A stretch of 5,667 bases of DNA from Actinomycetes bacterium (lineage in GTDB: Bacteria > Actinomycetota > Humimicrobiia > Humimicrobiales > Humimicrobiaceae): positions 1 to 5,667 of the forward strand of contig JAUWCR010000100.1 of NCBI GenBank assembly GCA_030609215.1. Reading direction: 5' to 3'. The notes below the pieces were generated by a model. It had not been told where the DNA came from. It searched no databases and was given only the letters and a program-made list of their open reading frames with translations. The position numbers and the translations under genes were made by a program. Below are positions 1 through 5,384 of this stretch, piece after piece (positions within the stretch are counted from its first letter, which is position 1; the number at the start of each line of letters is the position of its first letter).

Positions 1-27
1 AAATAATTTTTTTACAGATATACTCAT
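1..27 (-). CDS. 5' end of an unidentified gene (partial, runs off the window)
   Basis: Only the first nine codons are inside the window, reading MSISVKKLF from an ATG at 27-25 on the minus strand. The start is well supported although the protein is not identifiable. An AAAAGGAGG ribosome binding site sits 8 bases upstream, and a near-consensus sigma-70 promoter lies just before that. The gene diverges from the recombinase remnant on the plus strand. Nine residues are too few to name a family, so no function is proposed. Confidence 0.6.
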
Positions 28-35
28 AATAAATT

Positions 36-44
36 CCTCCTTTT
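36..44 (-). promoter_or_regulatory. Strong Shine-Dalgarno site for the gene at 27
   Basis: Read on the minus strand this is AAAAGGAGG, a full match to the anti-Shine-Dalgarno core, followed by the 8-base spacer AATTTATT and then ATG. It is the best ribosome binding site in the window. It is what fixes the start of the truncated gene at 27. Confidence 0.75.
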
Positions 45-50
45 ATTATA

Positions 51-79
51 TGTATACACAAAAATATATACTTTGTCAA
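51..79 (-). promoter_or_regulatory. Sigma-70-type promoter, TTGACA-N17-TATACA
   Basis: On the minus strand TTGACA (79-74) is a perfect -35 box, separated by exactly 17 bases from TATACA (56-51), a 5/6 match to the -10 box. Transcription would start near 43-45, so the leader would be only about 17 bases and would begin at the ribosome binding site. A second TATAAT directly downstream (50-45) has unsuitable spacing to the -35 box. The promoter points away from the recombinase remnant into the unidentified gene. Confidence 0.75.
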
Positions 80-154
80 GGTTAAAATTAAAAGATGTCA
101 TTTAAAAATATGCTAGGAATCACTCAAATTTTCGCTATATAATTCGCTTTTCTC

Positions 155-183
155 TTGACCCACCCAAAACAACGTTATACACT
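155..183 (+). promoter_or_regulatory. Candidate promoter for the recombinase remnant
   Basis: TTGACC (155-160) matches the -35 consensus at 5/6 positions. After a 17-base spacer comes TACACT (178-183), a 4/6 match to the -10 box. A purine-rich AGAGGGA at 191-197 could be a ribosome binding site, but it is more than 30 bases from the ATG at 230. It would better suit the TTG at 210, although the frame from that TTG stops after five codons. This may be the original recombinase promoter, but it is only moderately convincing in AT-rich DNA. Confidence 0.35.
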
Positions 184-211
184 ACATATAAGAGGGATTA
201 TACGAATTATT

Positions 212-241
212 GGCTAAAAAAGGCTAAAAATGGCAAAAAAT
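212..241 (+). repeat. Three tandem 10-base units over the recombinase start
   Basis: Three consecutive 10-base units, GGCTAAAAAA, GGCTAAAAAT and GGCAAAAAAT, differ at only one or two positions. The third begins inside the start codon at 230. Because 10 is not a multiple of 3, adding or losing a unit changes which upstream start codon is in frame with the coding sequence. Removing two units would place the TTG at 210 in frame with the recombinase reading GCA AAA AAT. This looks like slippage or duplication, though A-rich runs make partial matches easier. Confidence 0.5.
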
Positions 242-449
242 AAACTCCCAATAGTTTTAGGGCCCGAAGAAGCCCAAAATCTACTGAGACAGCCCAACAA
301 GCACTACCCAGCACTACAAGCAGAAAAAAGACATTGAAACCCTAAGAAGAATCCTGGGGCACACCGATACAAGCACCTCTACAATCTACATCACCCAGGC
401 AAACATTAATGTAGAAACCGGCATGAAATCATTTAAAGGGTTTGTATAA
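230..449 (+). pseudogene. Tyrosine recombinase/integrase remnant with core deletion and frame change
   Basis: Two fragments of one short tyrosine recombinase are visible in different frames. The first runs from the ATG at 230, reads MAKNKLPIVLGPEEAQNLL and then RQPNKHYP, and stops at 335-337; this resembles the start of the catalytic domain (L-P-x-V-L-x-P-E-E-x). The second, from about 312 to the stop at 447-449, contains KDIETLRRILGHTD, the S-T-S-T-I-Y box with the nucleophile tyrosine, and a tail ending KSFKGFV. Catalytic-domain-only members of this family, from memory, are about 190 residues, so roughly 100 residues are missing, including the first catalytic Arg, the Lys and the His-x-x-Arg motif. 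The product cannot be an active recombinase. Codons favour C in third position (CCC, CAC, TAC, ACC, ATC) more than neighbouring genes do, which suggests an acquired element. Family assignment is firm; the element it belonged to is unknown. Confidence 0.85.
301..317 (+). repeat. GCACTAC direct repeat at the recombinase deletion joint
   Basis: GCACTAC occurs at 301-307 and again at 311-317, separated by CCA. This is where readable recombinase homology jumps from the amino-terminal PNKHYP block to the carboxy-terminal YKQKKDIET block in another frame. Short repeats at such a joint are a usual trace of slipped-strand or microhomology-mediated deletion. The repeat is seen directly; its causal role is inferred. 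Confidence 0.5.
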
Positions 450-453
450 CTCC

Positions 454-621
454 TCATGTTTTTTTTACCAATTCCAAGAACTCCTTGGGGGTCATTATTG
501 TTATTGGTAGGTTTGCCTGTCTTATAGCTTCTGTCTTAAAATGCTTACGGTCCAAAGTATAGGCTTTCAGATGCTTTCTTAGATGATGCAACAGGAGACC
601 TAAAAACCTCGCCCCTGTTAT
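454..621 (-). pseudogene. Probable C-terminal fragment of a PIN-domain protein
   Basis: On the minus strand a 55-codon open stretch runs from just after a stop (624-622) to a TGA at 456-454, with no plausible start and no ribosome binding site. It includes RFLGLLLHHL, then YTLDRKHFKTEAIRQ, and ends LPITIMTPKEFLELVKKT. The ending closely resembles the P-I-x-I-x-T-P-x-E-F-L-x-L tail of PIN-domain toxin-type ribonucleases, and the T-L-D-R-x-H-F part resembles the late acidic motif of the same fold. The first acidic residues of a PIN active site are absent, so the fragment should be inactive. It lies downstream of nadE on the same strand and ends 4 bases from the recombinase remnant. Assignment rests mainly on the tail motif. 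Confidence 0.5.
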
Positions 622-671
622 TTACTATGAAAGTCTTTCCTATGCTAGCTGCGAGCAAGCAGGTTAAATTT

Positions 672-2423
672 TTAACTTAATTTAAATTTATTAGTAATGG
701 GATACCTTCTATCTTTTCCAAATGCTCGCGGGGTTATTTTTATACCAGGAGAACCCTGTCTTCTTTTGTATTCATTAGAATCAACCATATTGATGACTTC
801 CTTTACCATTTGCATATCGTAACCCATTTTTATTATAGAATTATAGTCGCAGTCATCTTCAATGTAAGCCTTGAGTATTGGATCAAGTATTCTATATGGC
901 GGCAATTTGTCTTCATCTTTTTGATTTGGCTTAAGTTCTGCAGAGGGAGCTTTTGCAATTGTATTCTCTGGAATCAACCCAGAGTATTTGTTATTAATAA
1001 ATTTACATATTCTATAAATTATTGTTTTGTAAACATCCTTAATCGGTGAAAATCCACCCACCATATCACCATAAAGAGTACAGTATCCAACACTTATTTC
1101 ACTTTTATTACCTGTGGATAGTACCAGCCAGCCATTTTCATTAGCCATTGCCATTACAATGTTACCTCTAATACGGGCTTGTATGTTTTCTCTGGTAACA
1201 TTGATTTTATTGTCTTTAAATATTGGCTTCAAGTTTTTAAGATAGCTGCTGTAGATATCTGAGATTGGGATTGTAATTGTTTTAATACCAAGGTTGTTGG
1301 ACAATTCTACAGCATCATCAACACTTCCCTTTGAGGAATAAATAGAAGGCATTAAAATCCCAGTAACATTTCCTTTGCCTATGGCAAAAGTAGCAATTAA
1401 TGCAGTCAGTGCTGAGTCAACACCACCGCTTAATGCGACAACAACCTTATAAAATCCATTCTTTCTAATATAATCTTTCGTGCCTAAAATTAAAGCTTGA
1501 AATATTTCTTCTTCAGCACAGGAAACATATTCACTATATTTATCTGTTATTTTCCTTGATATGTTCTTTTTACTGGTCTTTTGGTTAAATTTTAAATCGG
1601 TGATCTGCAGGGGATTATAATCCTTTTGCATTTTAATTCTCTGATTTTTGAATTTAGTATCTTTGAGTCTTGCAGATAGTACTCCTTTTGTATTGAGATC
1701 ATATATCAAAACATCTTCACTAAAAGGTTTTGCACGAGCTATAATTTTGCCTTTCTCATTTATAATTAAACTGTTGCCATCAAAGACAAGTCCATCCTGG
1801 CCGCCTGCCAGGTTTACGTAAGCTATGTTTACTCTGTTATCTACTGCCCTGGTAAACAGGATTTTTTCTCTTTCACTAGTCTTTTCGGTATGGTAGGGAG
1901 AGGCGGATATATTTATTATAAGTTCTGCATTGCCAATAATAGATTGGCTTTTTGTGGGACCAGAACAGTAATAGATATCCTCACATATATTAATTCCTAC
2001 AGGGATTTCAGCTATCCTGTAGACATAGCTTACATTCCCTTTTTGAAAATATCTTTCTTCATCAAAAACTGAGTAATTTGGTAAAAACTGCTTATTATAT
2101 ATTGATTTTATTTGCTGATTATAGAGAACTGCTGCTGAATTATATATGCCGCTATTTTCTTTATTTGCAAATCCGACTACTACTATGATGTCTGTAGCTA
2201 TTTCTCTAATATTGTCTAAATATTTTATATTTTCATTGATAAATTCAGCATTAAGCAGTAAATCTTCTGGTGGATATCCAGTAATGGATAGCTCAGGAAA
2301 TATAATTATATCTACATCATTTCCCTTTGCTTCTTTGATATGGGAATTTATGATTTTATTATTTCCTTTAAAATCACCAACAGTTGGATTTATTTGAGCA
2401 AGATATAATCTTAGATTGCCCAT
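672..2423 (-). CDS. nadE: Glutamine-dependent NAD(+) synthetase
   Basis: Cytosolic two-domain enzyme for the last step of NAD synthesis: nicotinate adenine dinucleotide is adenylated with ATP and amidated with ammonia released from glutamine. Counting from the ATG at 2423 (583 residues), the amino-terminal nitrilase-type glutaminase domain begins LYLAQINPTVGDF. It carries the Glu-Lys-Cys triad: E44 in FPELSITGYPPEDLL, K111 in YNKQFLPNYSVF and C147 in GINICEDIYY. The synthetase domain holds the ATP-binding SGGVDSA loop at about 332-338, STGNKSEISVGY at about 436-447 and GDMVGGFSPIKDVYKT after it. The length suits the shorter bacterial class rather than the roughly 680-residue mycobacterial type. 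An in-frame TTG at 2480 would add 19 lysine/arginine-rich residues, but family alignment favours the ATG, which has no clear Shine-Dalgarno site. The gene follows a DUF2085 gene on the same strand and may be cotranscribed with it. All key residues are intact. Confidence 0.96.
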   Translation of the reverse strand: MGNLRLYLAQINPTVGDFKGNNKIINSHIKEAKGNDVDIIIFPELSITGYPPEDLLLNAEFINENIKYLDNIREIATDIIVVVGFANKENSGIYNSAAVLYNQQIKSIYNKQFLPNYSVFDEERYFQKGNVSYVYRIAEIPVGINICEDIYYCSGPTKSQSIIGNAELIINISASPYHTEKTSEREKILFTRAVDNRVNIAYVNLAGGQDGLVFDGNSLIINEKGKIIARAKPFSEDVLIYDLNTKGVLSARLKDTKFKNQRIKMQKDYNPLQITDLKFNQKTSKKNISRKITDKYSEYVSCAEEEIFQALILGTKDYIRKNGFYKVVVALSGGVDSALTALIATFAIGKGNVTGILMPSIYSSKGSVDDAVELSNNLGIKTITIPISDIYSSYLKNLKPIFKDNKINVTRENIQARIRGNIVMAMANENGWLVLSTGNKSEISVGYCTLYGDMVGGFSPIKDVYKTIIYRICKFINNKYSGLIPENTIAKAPSAELKPNQKDEDKLPPYRILDPILKAYIEDDCDYNSIIKMGYDMQMVKEVINMVDSNEYKRRQGSPGIKITPRAFGKDRRYPITNKFKLS

Positions 2424-2485
2424 ATTATACTTATTGTCTATTGTTTTTTTACTTCTATATCTTTTTTGAACTTTTAACAATAAAT

Positions 2486-2518
2486 ATAATTATATCATCC
2501 TTTTTGCCAAATAATTAT
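2486..2518. repeat. Two ATAATTAT palindromes upstream of nadE
   Basis: The self-complementary octamer ATAATTAT occurs at 2486-2493 and 2511-2518, 25 bases apart, in the gap between the DUF2085 gene and nadE. Read on the minus strand, a TATAAT hexamer overlaps the copy nearer nadE, and AAAAGGATG lies between the two. A paired operator or a promoter is possible, but no good -35 box is present and such octamers arise easily in DNA this AT-rich. Confidence 0.3.
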
Positions 2519-2546
2519 AATAAAAATATAAAGTTGCTCTAAACAG

Positions 2547-3230
2547 TTAAGCACCTAAATTTAATAAGAATTGATGTAGTCTGTAGGATATGAAAAGCTC
2601 TAAAACTGATAGACCAATTGAAATTATTAAGGGGGCAGCAAGATATTTACTTAGAAGACTGGCTGCCTTTTGTGAAAGCGGCGGTATCAGAAGCACTACT
2701 ACAAGATTAATGAAAAAAAATGTAAATACTATTGAGAAAGCGTTGAAGTAGTATAAGAAATAACCAAGGAAATTAATTCTAAGAAGAACAATAGAAATAA
2801 ATGCTGCTGATACTAAGATATATATAATAAATTTTATTGGACGTGAGAAAATTGCAGTATCATTTGATTCCTTAAAATATTGAAAATTAAAAATTGGATA
2901 AACTATAGTTGTCATTGCAATTCCACACAAGTAACCGGTTATAAATCTTATAGTGTTATTTGTGTTAAATGAAGCAAAATTGGATATGATGCCATCTGTA
3001 ATAGTTGATATTACAAATAGGGCTAAGATTACTATTATGTAAAGTGGCGGCAGGCCATTTTCTCTCTTTCTAAACAATATAAATAAAATTACAGTTGAAA
3101 TGAAAAACCCTATATAAATTCCACTACACCTTGCGCAAACTGGAAGAGTTAGATCACCAATTTGAAGACTTCTTGCAGGAAGCTGGTGACAAACCGAGGC
3201 TCCAATTTTATCAACTAAAAAATTAATCAT
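2547..3230 (-). CDS. DUF2085 family integral membrane protein (copy 1)
   Basis: A 227-residue protein of the DUF2085 family of predicted membrane proteins, whose function is unknown. The family signature is at the amino terminus: C14-H15-Q, then LPVCARCSGIYIGF with a C-x-x-C pair at C32 and C35. This arrangement could bind a metal or form a redox pair, which is inference. About six hydrophobic segments follow (roughly 37-54, 62-83, 95-115, 131-152, 158-182, 197-217). T78-D79 ends the second and RFITG (95-99) opens the third; both are shared with the second copy at 4790-5380. The ATG at 3230 gives the expected distance to the Cys-His motif, but no good ribosome binding site precedes it. nadE lies downstream on the same strand, and the gene diverges from the PHP hydrolase across an AT-rich spacer. 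Confidence 0.9.
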   Translation of the reverse strand: MINFLVDKIGASVCHQLPARSLQIGDLTLPVCARCSGIYIGFFISTVILFILFRKRENGLPPLYIIVILALFVISTITDGIISNFASFNTNNTIRFITGYLCGIAMTTIVYPIFNFQYFKESNDTAIFSRPIKFIIYILVSAAFISIVLLRINFLGYFLYYFNAFSIVFTFFFINLVVVLLIPPLSQKAASLLSKYLAAPLIISIGLSVLELFISYRLHQFLLNLGA

Positions 3231-3390
3231 AATTTCTGTAATTATTTAATTTTTATTTCTGATTATTTATATTGTTTATGATTATTGGGTAATATATTAA
3301 TATAATAGGATTGTTTTTGCTAATTAATCCAAGTGTTTTATCAATACAGGGGGTGTCATTAAATTTTTAATAGTTTTTTAGAAGTTATGC

Positions 3391-3399
3391 TGATAAAAT
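3391..3399 (+). promoter_or_regulatory. Candidate extended -10 promoter for the PHP gene
   Basis: TGATAAAAT combines a TGn extension with TAAAAT, a 5/6 match to the -10 consensus, about 50 bases before the PHP start codon. No recognisable -35 box lies 16-18 bases upstream, which the extended -10 could compensate for. The rest of the 218-base divergent spacer (3231-3448) is very AT-rich, and I see no other clear signal in it. Confidence 0.3.
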
Positions 3400-3448
3400 A
3401 ATCACAAATTTTAATTTTACAAGTAGCATACAGATAGAAAGGGATTTT

Positions 3449-4108
3449 ATGATATATGATTTTCATACTCATACATTTTTATCTGACGGGGTAAACAGCC
3501 CAATTGAGCTTATAAGATTTGCCAGTGTGGCAGGATATAAGTGTATCGGCATTACAGATCATGCAAGTTATTCAAATATTGATTATTTGATCACAAGTGT
3601 GAAAAAAGATTGTAAATTAGCCAGGGACTATTGGGACATAATTGCAGTCCCAGGGGTAGAGCTTACAAATATTCCTGCTAAAAGTGTTGATGAATTAGCG
3701 AAATATGCAAAGGAGCTTGGGGCAAGGTTAGTGATTGTGCATGGCGAAAGTATTGTTGAAAAAGTAGAAAAAGGAACAAATTGGGAAGCTGTTAATTCTA
3801 AATATGTTGATATATTGGCTCATCCAGGTATTTTAACTATTGAAGAAGCTAAAATGGCAGCCAAAAATGATGTCTATATTGAAATAACATCAAGGGATGG
3901 GCATAACCTTGGGAATGGAATTGTAGCAAAAATTGGGAGCGAGGCAGGAGTAAGGTTTTTAATAAATAGTGATGCACACAGCCACAAAGGACTCTATAGC
4001 CAGGGAGAACAGAAAATAGTAGCTAAAGGTGCAGGTCTTAGCGATAAACAGATTGAAAAAATATTTTTAGAAAATAATAAGAATTTCTTAAAAAAAATTG
4101 GATATTAG
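3449..4108 (+). CDS. PHP-domain metal-dependent hydrolase (histidinol-phosphatase-like)
   Basis: A 219-residue single-domain protein of the PHP (polymerase and histidinol phosphatase) superfamily, probably a cytosolic metal-dependent phosphoesterase. All metal-site motifs are present in order: FHTHTFLSDG (H6, H8, D13), GITDHAS (D37, H38), PGVELT (E71), VIVHGES (H98), ILAHPG (H125) and INSDAHSH (D175, H177). An AGAAAGGGA ribosome binding site four bases upstream of the ATG supports the start. At 219 residues it is shorter than the HisK/HisJ histidinol phosphatases (about 260-280 residues), and no other his gene is nearby. Histidine biosynthesis is therefore not supported by context, and the substrate cannot be told from sequence. 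It is first in a plus-strand series with DUF4190 and DUF2085 genes, but a 214-base gap before the next gene argues for separate transcription. Confidence 0.93.
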   Translation: MIYDFHTHTFLSDGVNSPIELIRFASVAGYKCIGITDHASYSNIDYLITSVKKDCKLARDYWDIIAVPGVELTNIPAKSVDELAKYAKELGARLVIVHGESIVEKVEKGTNWEAVNSKYVDILAHPGILTIEEAKMAAKNDVYIEITSRDGHNLGNGIVAKIGSEAGVRFLINSDAHSHKGLYSQGEQKIVAKGAGLSDKQIEKIFLENNKNFLKKIGY

Positions 4109-4178
4109 GTTAGTTTAAAGTATACTATAAGCAATATTATAAAATTTTGCAGTATTCTTTTATAACAGAGGCAGCAGT

Positions 4179-4203
4179 ATTAATATTTTTGAAAAATATT
4201 AGT
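4179..4203. repeat. A/T-only inverted repeat between the PHP and DUF4190 genes
   Basis: TAATATTTTT (4181-4190) and AAAAATATTA (4192-4201) are perfect 10-base inverted arms around a single G. One further pair (A4179-T4203) and a G-T wobble extend it. It could be an operator for a dimeric regulator or a weak hairpin after the PHP gene. With no G-C pairs in the stem and no T-run directly after it, it is not a convincing intrinsic terminator. Confidence 0.55.
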
Positions 4204-4253
4204 TGAGTTTGTAAACTTTTTTAATAGATGGCTCGTCAAGTGTTATTAAATAA

Positions 4254-4280
4254 TTGTTTTTAGTAAAATAATATTATAAC
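4254..4280 (+). promoter_or_regulatory. Weak candidate promoter for the DUF4190 gene
   Basis: TTGTTT (4254-4259) and TATAAC (4275-4280, 5/6 match to -10) lie about 45 bases before the DUF4190 start. The spacer is only 15 bases, shorter than the usual 16-18, so this is a suggestion only. Confidence 0.25.
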
Positions 4281-4322
4281 CATATAAAGGATAAACCAGA
4301 GATTAATAGAGAGGAGTAAAGC

Positions 4323-4685
4323 ATGAATGACGAAAAATCAGAAGAGGTAAAAGCTGAAGTTGTTGAACCTGAAGAAAAAGCAGGAGTTCTAGCAATAGTA
4401 TCACTGATAACTGGTATTGTAAGTTTAGTTTTCGGGTGCATACCATTTGCTGGAATATTTTTTGCCTTTGCTTGTGGATTAGCTGCAATAATTACAGGCA
4501 TTATGGAGCGTAAGAAAATTGCTAGTGGAGAATCCAGCCAGAAAGGCAAGGGAATAGCACTTGCTGGACTTATCATGGGAATTTGTGGAATTGTATTTGG
4601 TGTAGTAGCGATTATTATTATTTCTGTATCTGGTTCACTACTTGGAGTTTTTGGTGCAATTGGTAGTGGACTTACAGGTTATTAA
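4323..4685 (+). CDS. Small DUF4190-type membrane protein
   Basis: A 120-residue protein with an acidic cytosolic-looking amino terminus (MNDEKSEEVKAEVVEPEEKA) followed by a glycine- and alanine-rich hydrophobic region. Residues about 21-60 can form one hairpin or two membrane spans (VLAIVSLITGIVSLVFGCIP, then FFAFACGLAAIITGI). A basic and polar loop follows (MERKKIASGESSQKGKG), and then a span at about 78-102 starting IALAGLIMGICGIV. The pattern of G-I-x-L-A-G-L-x-x-G after a short charged loop is typical of DUF4190, a family of small membrane proteins without a known function. GAGGAG ends six bases before the ATG, an excellent ribosome binding site. The gene ends in tandem TAA codons. It lies between the PHP hydrolase and the second DUF2085 gene and may share a transcript with the latter. 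Confidence 0.85.
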   Translation: MNDEKSEEVKAEVVEPEEKAGVLAIVSLITGIVSLVFGCIPFAGIFFAFACGLAAIITGIMERKKIASGESSQKGKGIALAGLIMGICGIVFGVVAIIIISVSGSLLGVFGAIGSGLTGY

Positions 4686-4708
4686 TAATTATTTTAATAA
4701 TACATGCT

Positions 4709-4789
4709 GTAAATAAAATTCTAGGATTTTTAGGCAGTGGTATTTGTCACCAAAAAGCTATAGTTACATTTGAATGTAGTAAAGTATAT
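4709..4789 (+). other. In-frame DUF2085 coding extension without a standard start codon
   Basis: The frame of the second DUF2085 gene stays open upstream of its first ATG, back to a TAG at 4664-4666. From 4709 it reads VNKILGFLGSGICHQ and continues to the CSRC motif. GICHQ matches ASVCHQ of the first copy, and the spacing to the C-x-x-C pair is similar, so this stretch is conserved protein sequence. No ATG, GTG or TTG occurs in this frame between 4667 and 4789. The possible starts are ATT or ATA codons (4718, 4700, 4697), none with a Shine-Dalgarno site. An ATG at 4704 is one base out of frame and meets a stop after two codons, which fits a one-base loss just after an original start. Confidence 0.75.
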
Positions 4790-5380
4790 ATGCCTATGTG
4801 CTCAAGGTGCACAGGCATATATATTGGGTTTATTTTTTCCTTATTGGCAATTATTCTATTTGATAGAAAAATAAAAAGTGAAATCCCTTCTATAAAAATA
4901 TTCATTCTTTTAATTTTTGCTTTCTTATTAATGGGTACAGATGCAGTACTGTCTACTTTTAAGATTATTGAGGCAAATAATTATGTAAGATTTATTACTG
5001 GCTTTTTAGTTGGGTGGGTATTAACTTTAGTTATTCTACCATTATCTAATAGTGTAATGTGGCAGAAAGCAGTTAAAAGGAGGTACCTTGAAAAAAAGAT
5101 TAATGTTTTTATATGGCTGATCGCAGGAGCAGTGATTAGCTTTCTTTTTATTATAAGTTACAGAAACCTTTTAACCTTATGGGGCTTTTCCTCAATATTG
5201 GGGTTAATGTTATTTCATGGTTTTATTTTTTTAATTTTACTGTTTACATTTCTTAGAAAAATTTCTAATAGTATTAAATCAAAGGGTAAATATATAATTT
5301 ATTTATCTTATGGATTATTGAGTTCAGCTGCATTTTTAGTAGTATCAGCTACCCTGAGAAGATTTATATTAAAATTGTAA
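4790..5380 (+). CDS. DUF2085 family integral membrane protein (copy 2); true start uncertain
   Basis: Second DUF2085 membrane protein of unknown function. From the first conventional ATG it is 196 residues and starts at MPMCSRCTGIYIGF, equivalent to residue 30 of copy 1. The family Cys-His-Gln motif lies in frame upstream (4745-4753), so this ATG gives a shortened protein. Counting from the ATG, the C-x-x-C pair is C4 and C7, T50-D51 ends the next span, and NNYVRFITGF (63-72) matches NNTIRFITGY in copy 1. Five or six hydrophobic spans follow, with a short basic loop at about 95-103. The rest of the frame is intact to the TAA at 5378-5380, which argues against long-standing decay. There is no good ribosome binding site at 4790. 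The gene follows DUF4190 by about 100 bases or less and converges on larE with four bases between stop codons. Confidence 0.85.
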   Translation: MPMCSRCTGIYIGFIFSLLAIILFDRKIKSEIPSIKIFILLIFAFLLMGTDAVLSTFKIIEANNYVRFITGFLVGWVLTLVILPLSNSVMWQKAVKRRYLEKKINVFIWLIAGAVISFLFIISYRNLLTLWGFSSILGLMLFHGFIFLILLFTFLRKISNSIKSKGKYIIYLSYGLLSSAAFLVVSATLRRFILKL

Positions 5381-5384
5381 TTAC

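Noticed and set aside
474..488. CCAAG/CTTGG hairpin near a run of T at 459-466 as a terminator
   Set aside because: The T-run lies on the wrong side for a plus-strand transcript. On the minus strand it becomes an A-run, and the stem falls inside the TPKEFLEL codons of the PIN-like fragment.
109..648. TATGCTAG at 109-116 and again at 641-648 as possible direct-repeat or attachment-site edges of an inserted element
   Set aside because: An 8-base repeat over this distance is easily explained by chance, and the flanking bases do not match further.
661..678. GTTAAA/TTTAAC inverted repeat over the nadE stop codon as a terminator
   Set aside because: The stem has one G-C pair and a two-base loop, which is too weak to terminate transcription.
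545..680. A second minus-strand open stretch containing GKTFIVNNRGEVFRSP in another frame
   Set aside because: It overlaps the end of nadE, has no ribosome binding site and matches no family I recognise. The overlapping frame with the PIN-like tail is more credible.
810..2397. Plus-strand open frames inside nadE
   Set aside because: They lie wholly within the intact nadE gene on the other strand and show no domain motifs or ribosome binding sites.
3449..4108. Naming the PHP gene hisK or histidinol phosphatase
   Set aside because: The PHP motifs are generic to the superfamily, the protein is shorter than known histidinol phosphatases, and no histidine genes are nearby.
4206..4222. AGTTTGTAAACT followed by six T as an intrinsic terminator after the PHP gene
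   Set aside because: The arms leave only a two-base loop. With a realistic loop, just three pairs remain.
4274..4576. Minus-strand open frames opposite the DUF4190 gene
   Set aside because: They are antisense shadows of a gene that has a strong ribosome binding site and family features on the plus strand.
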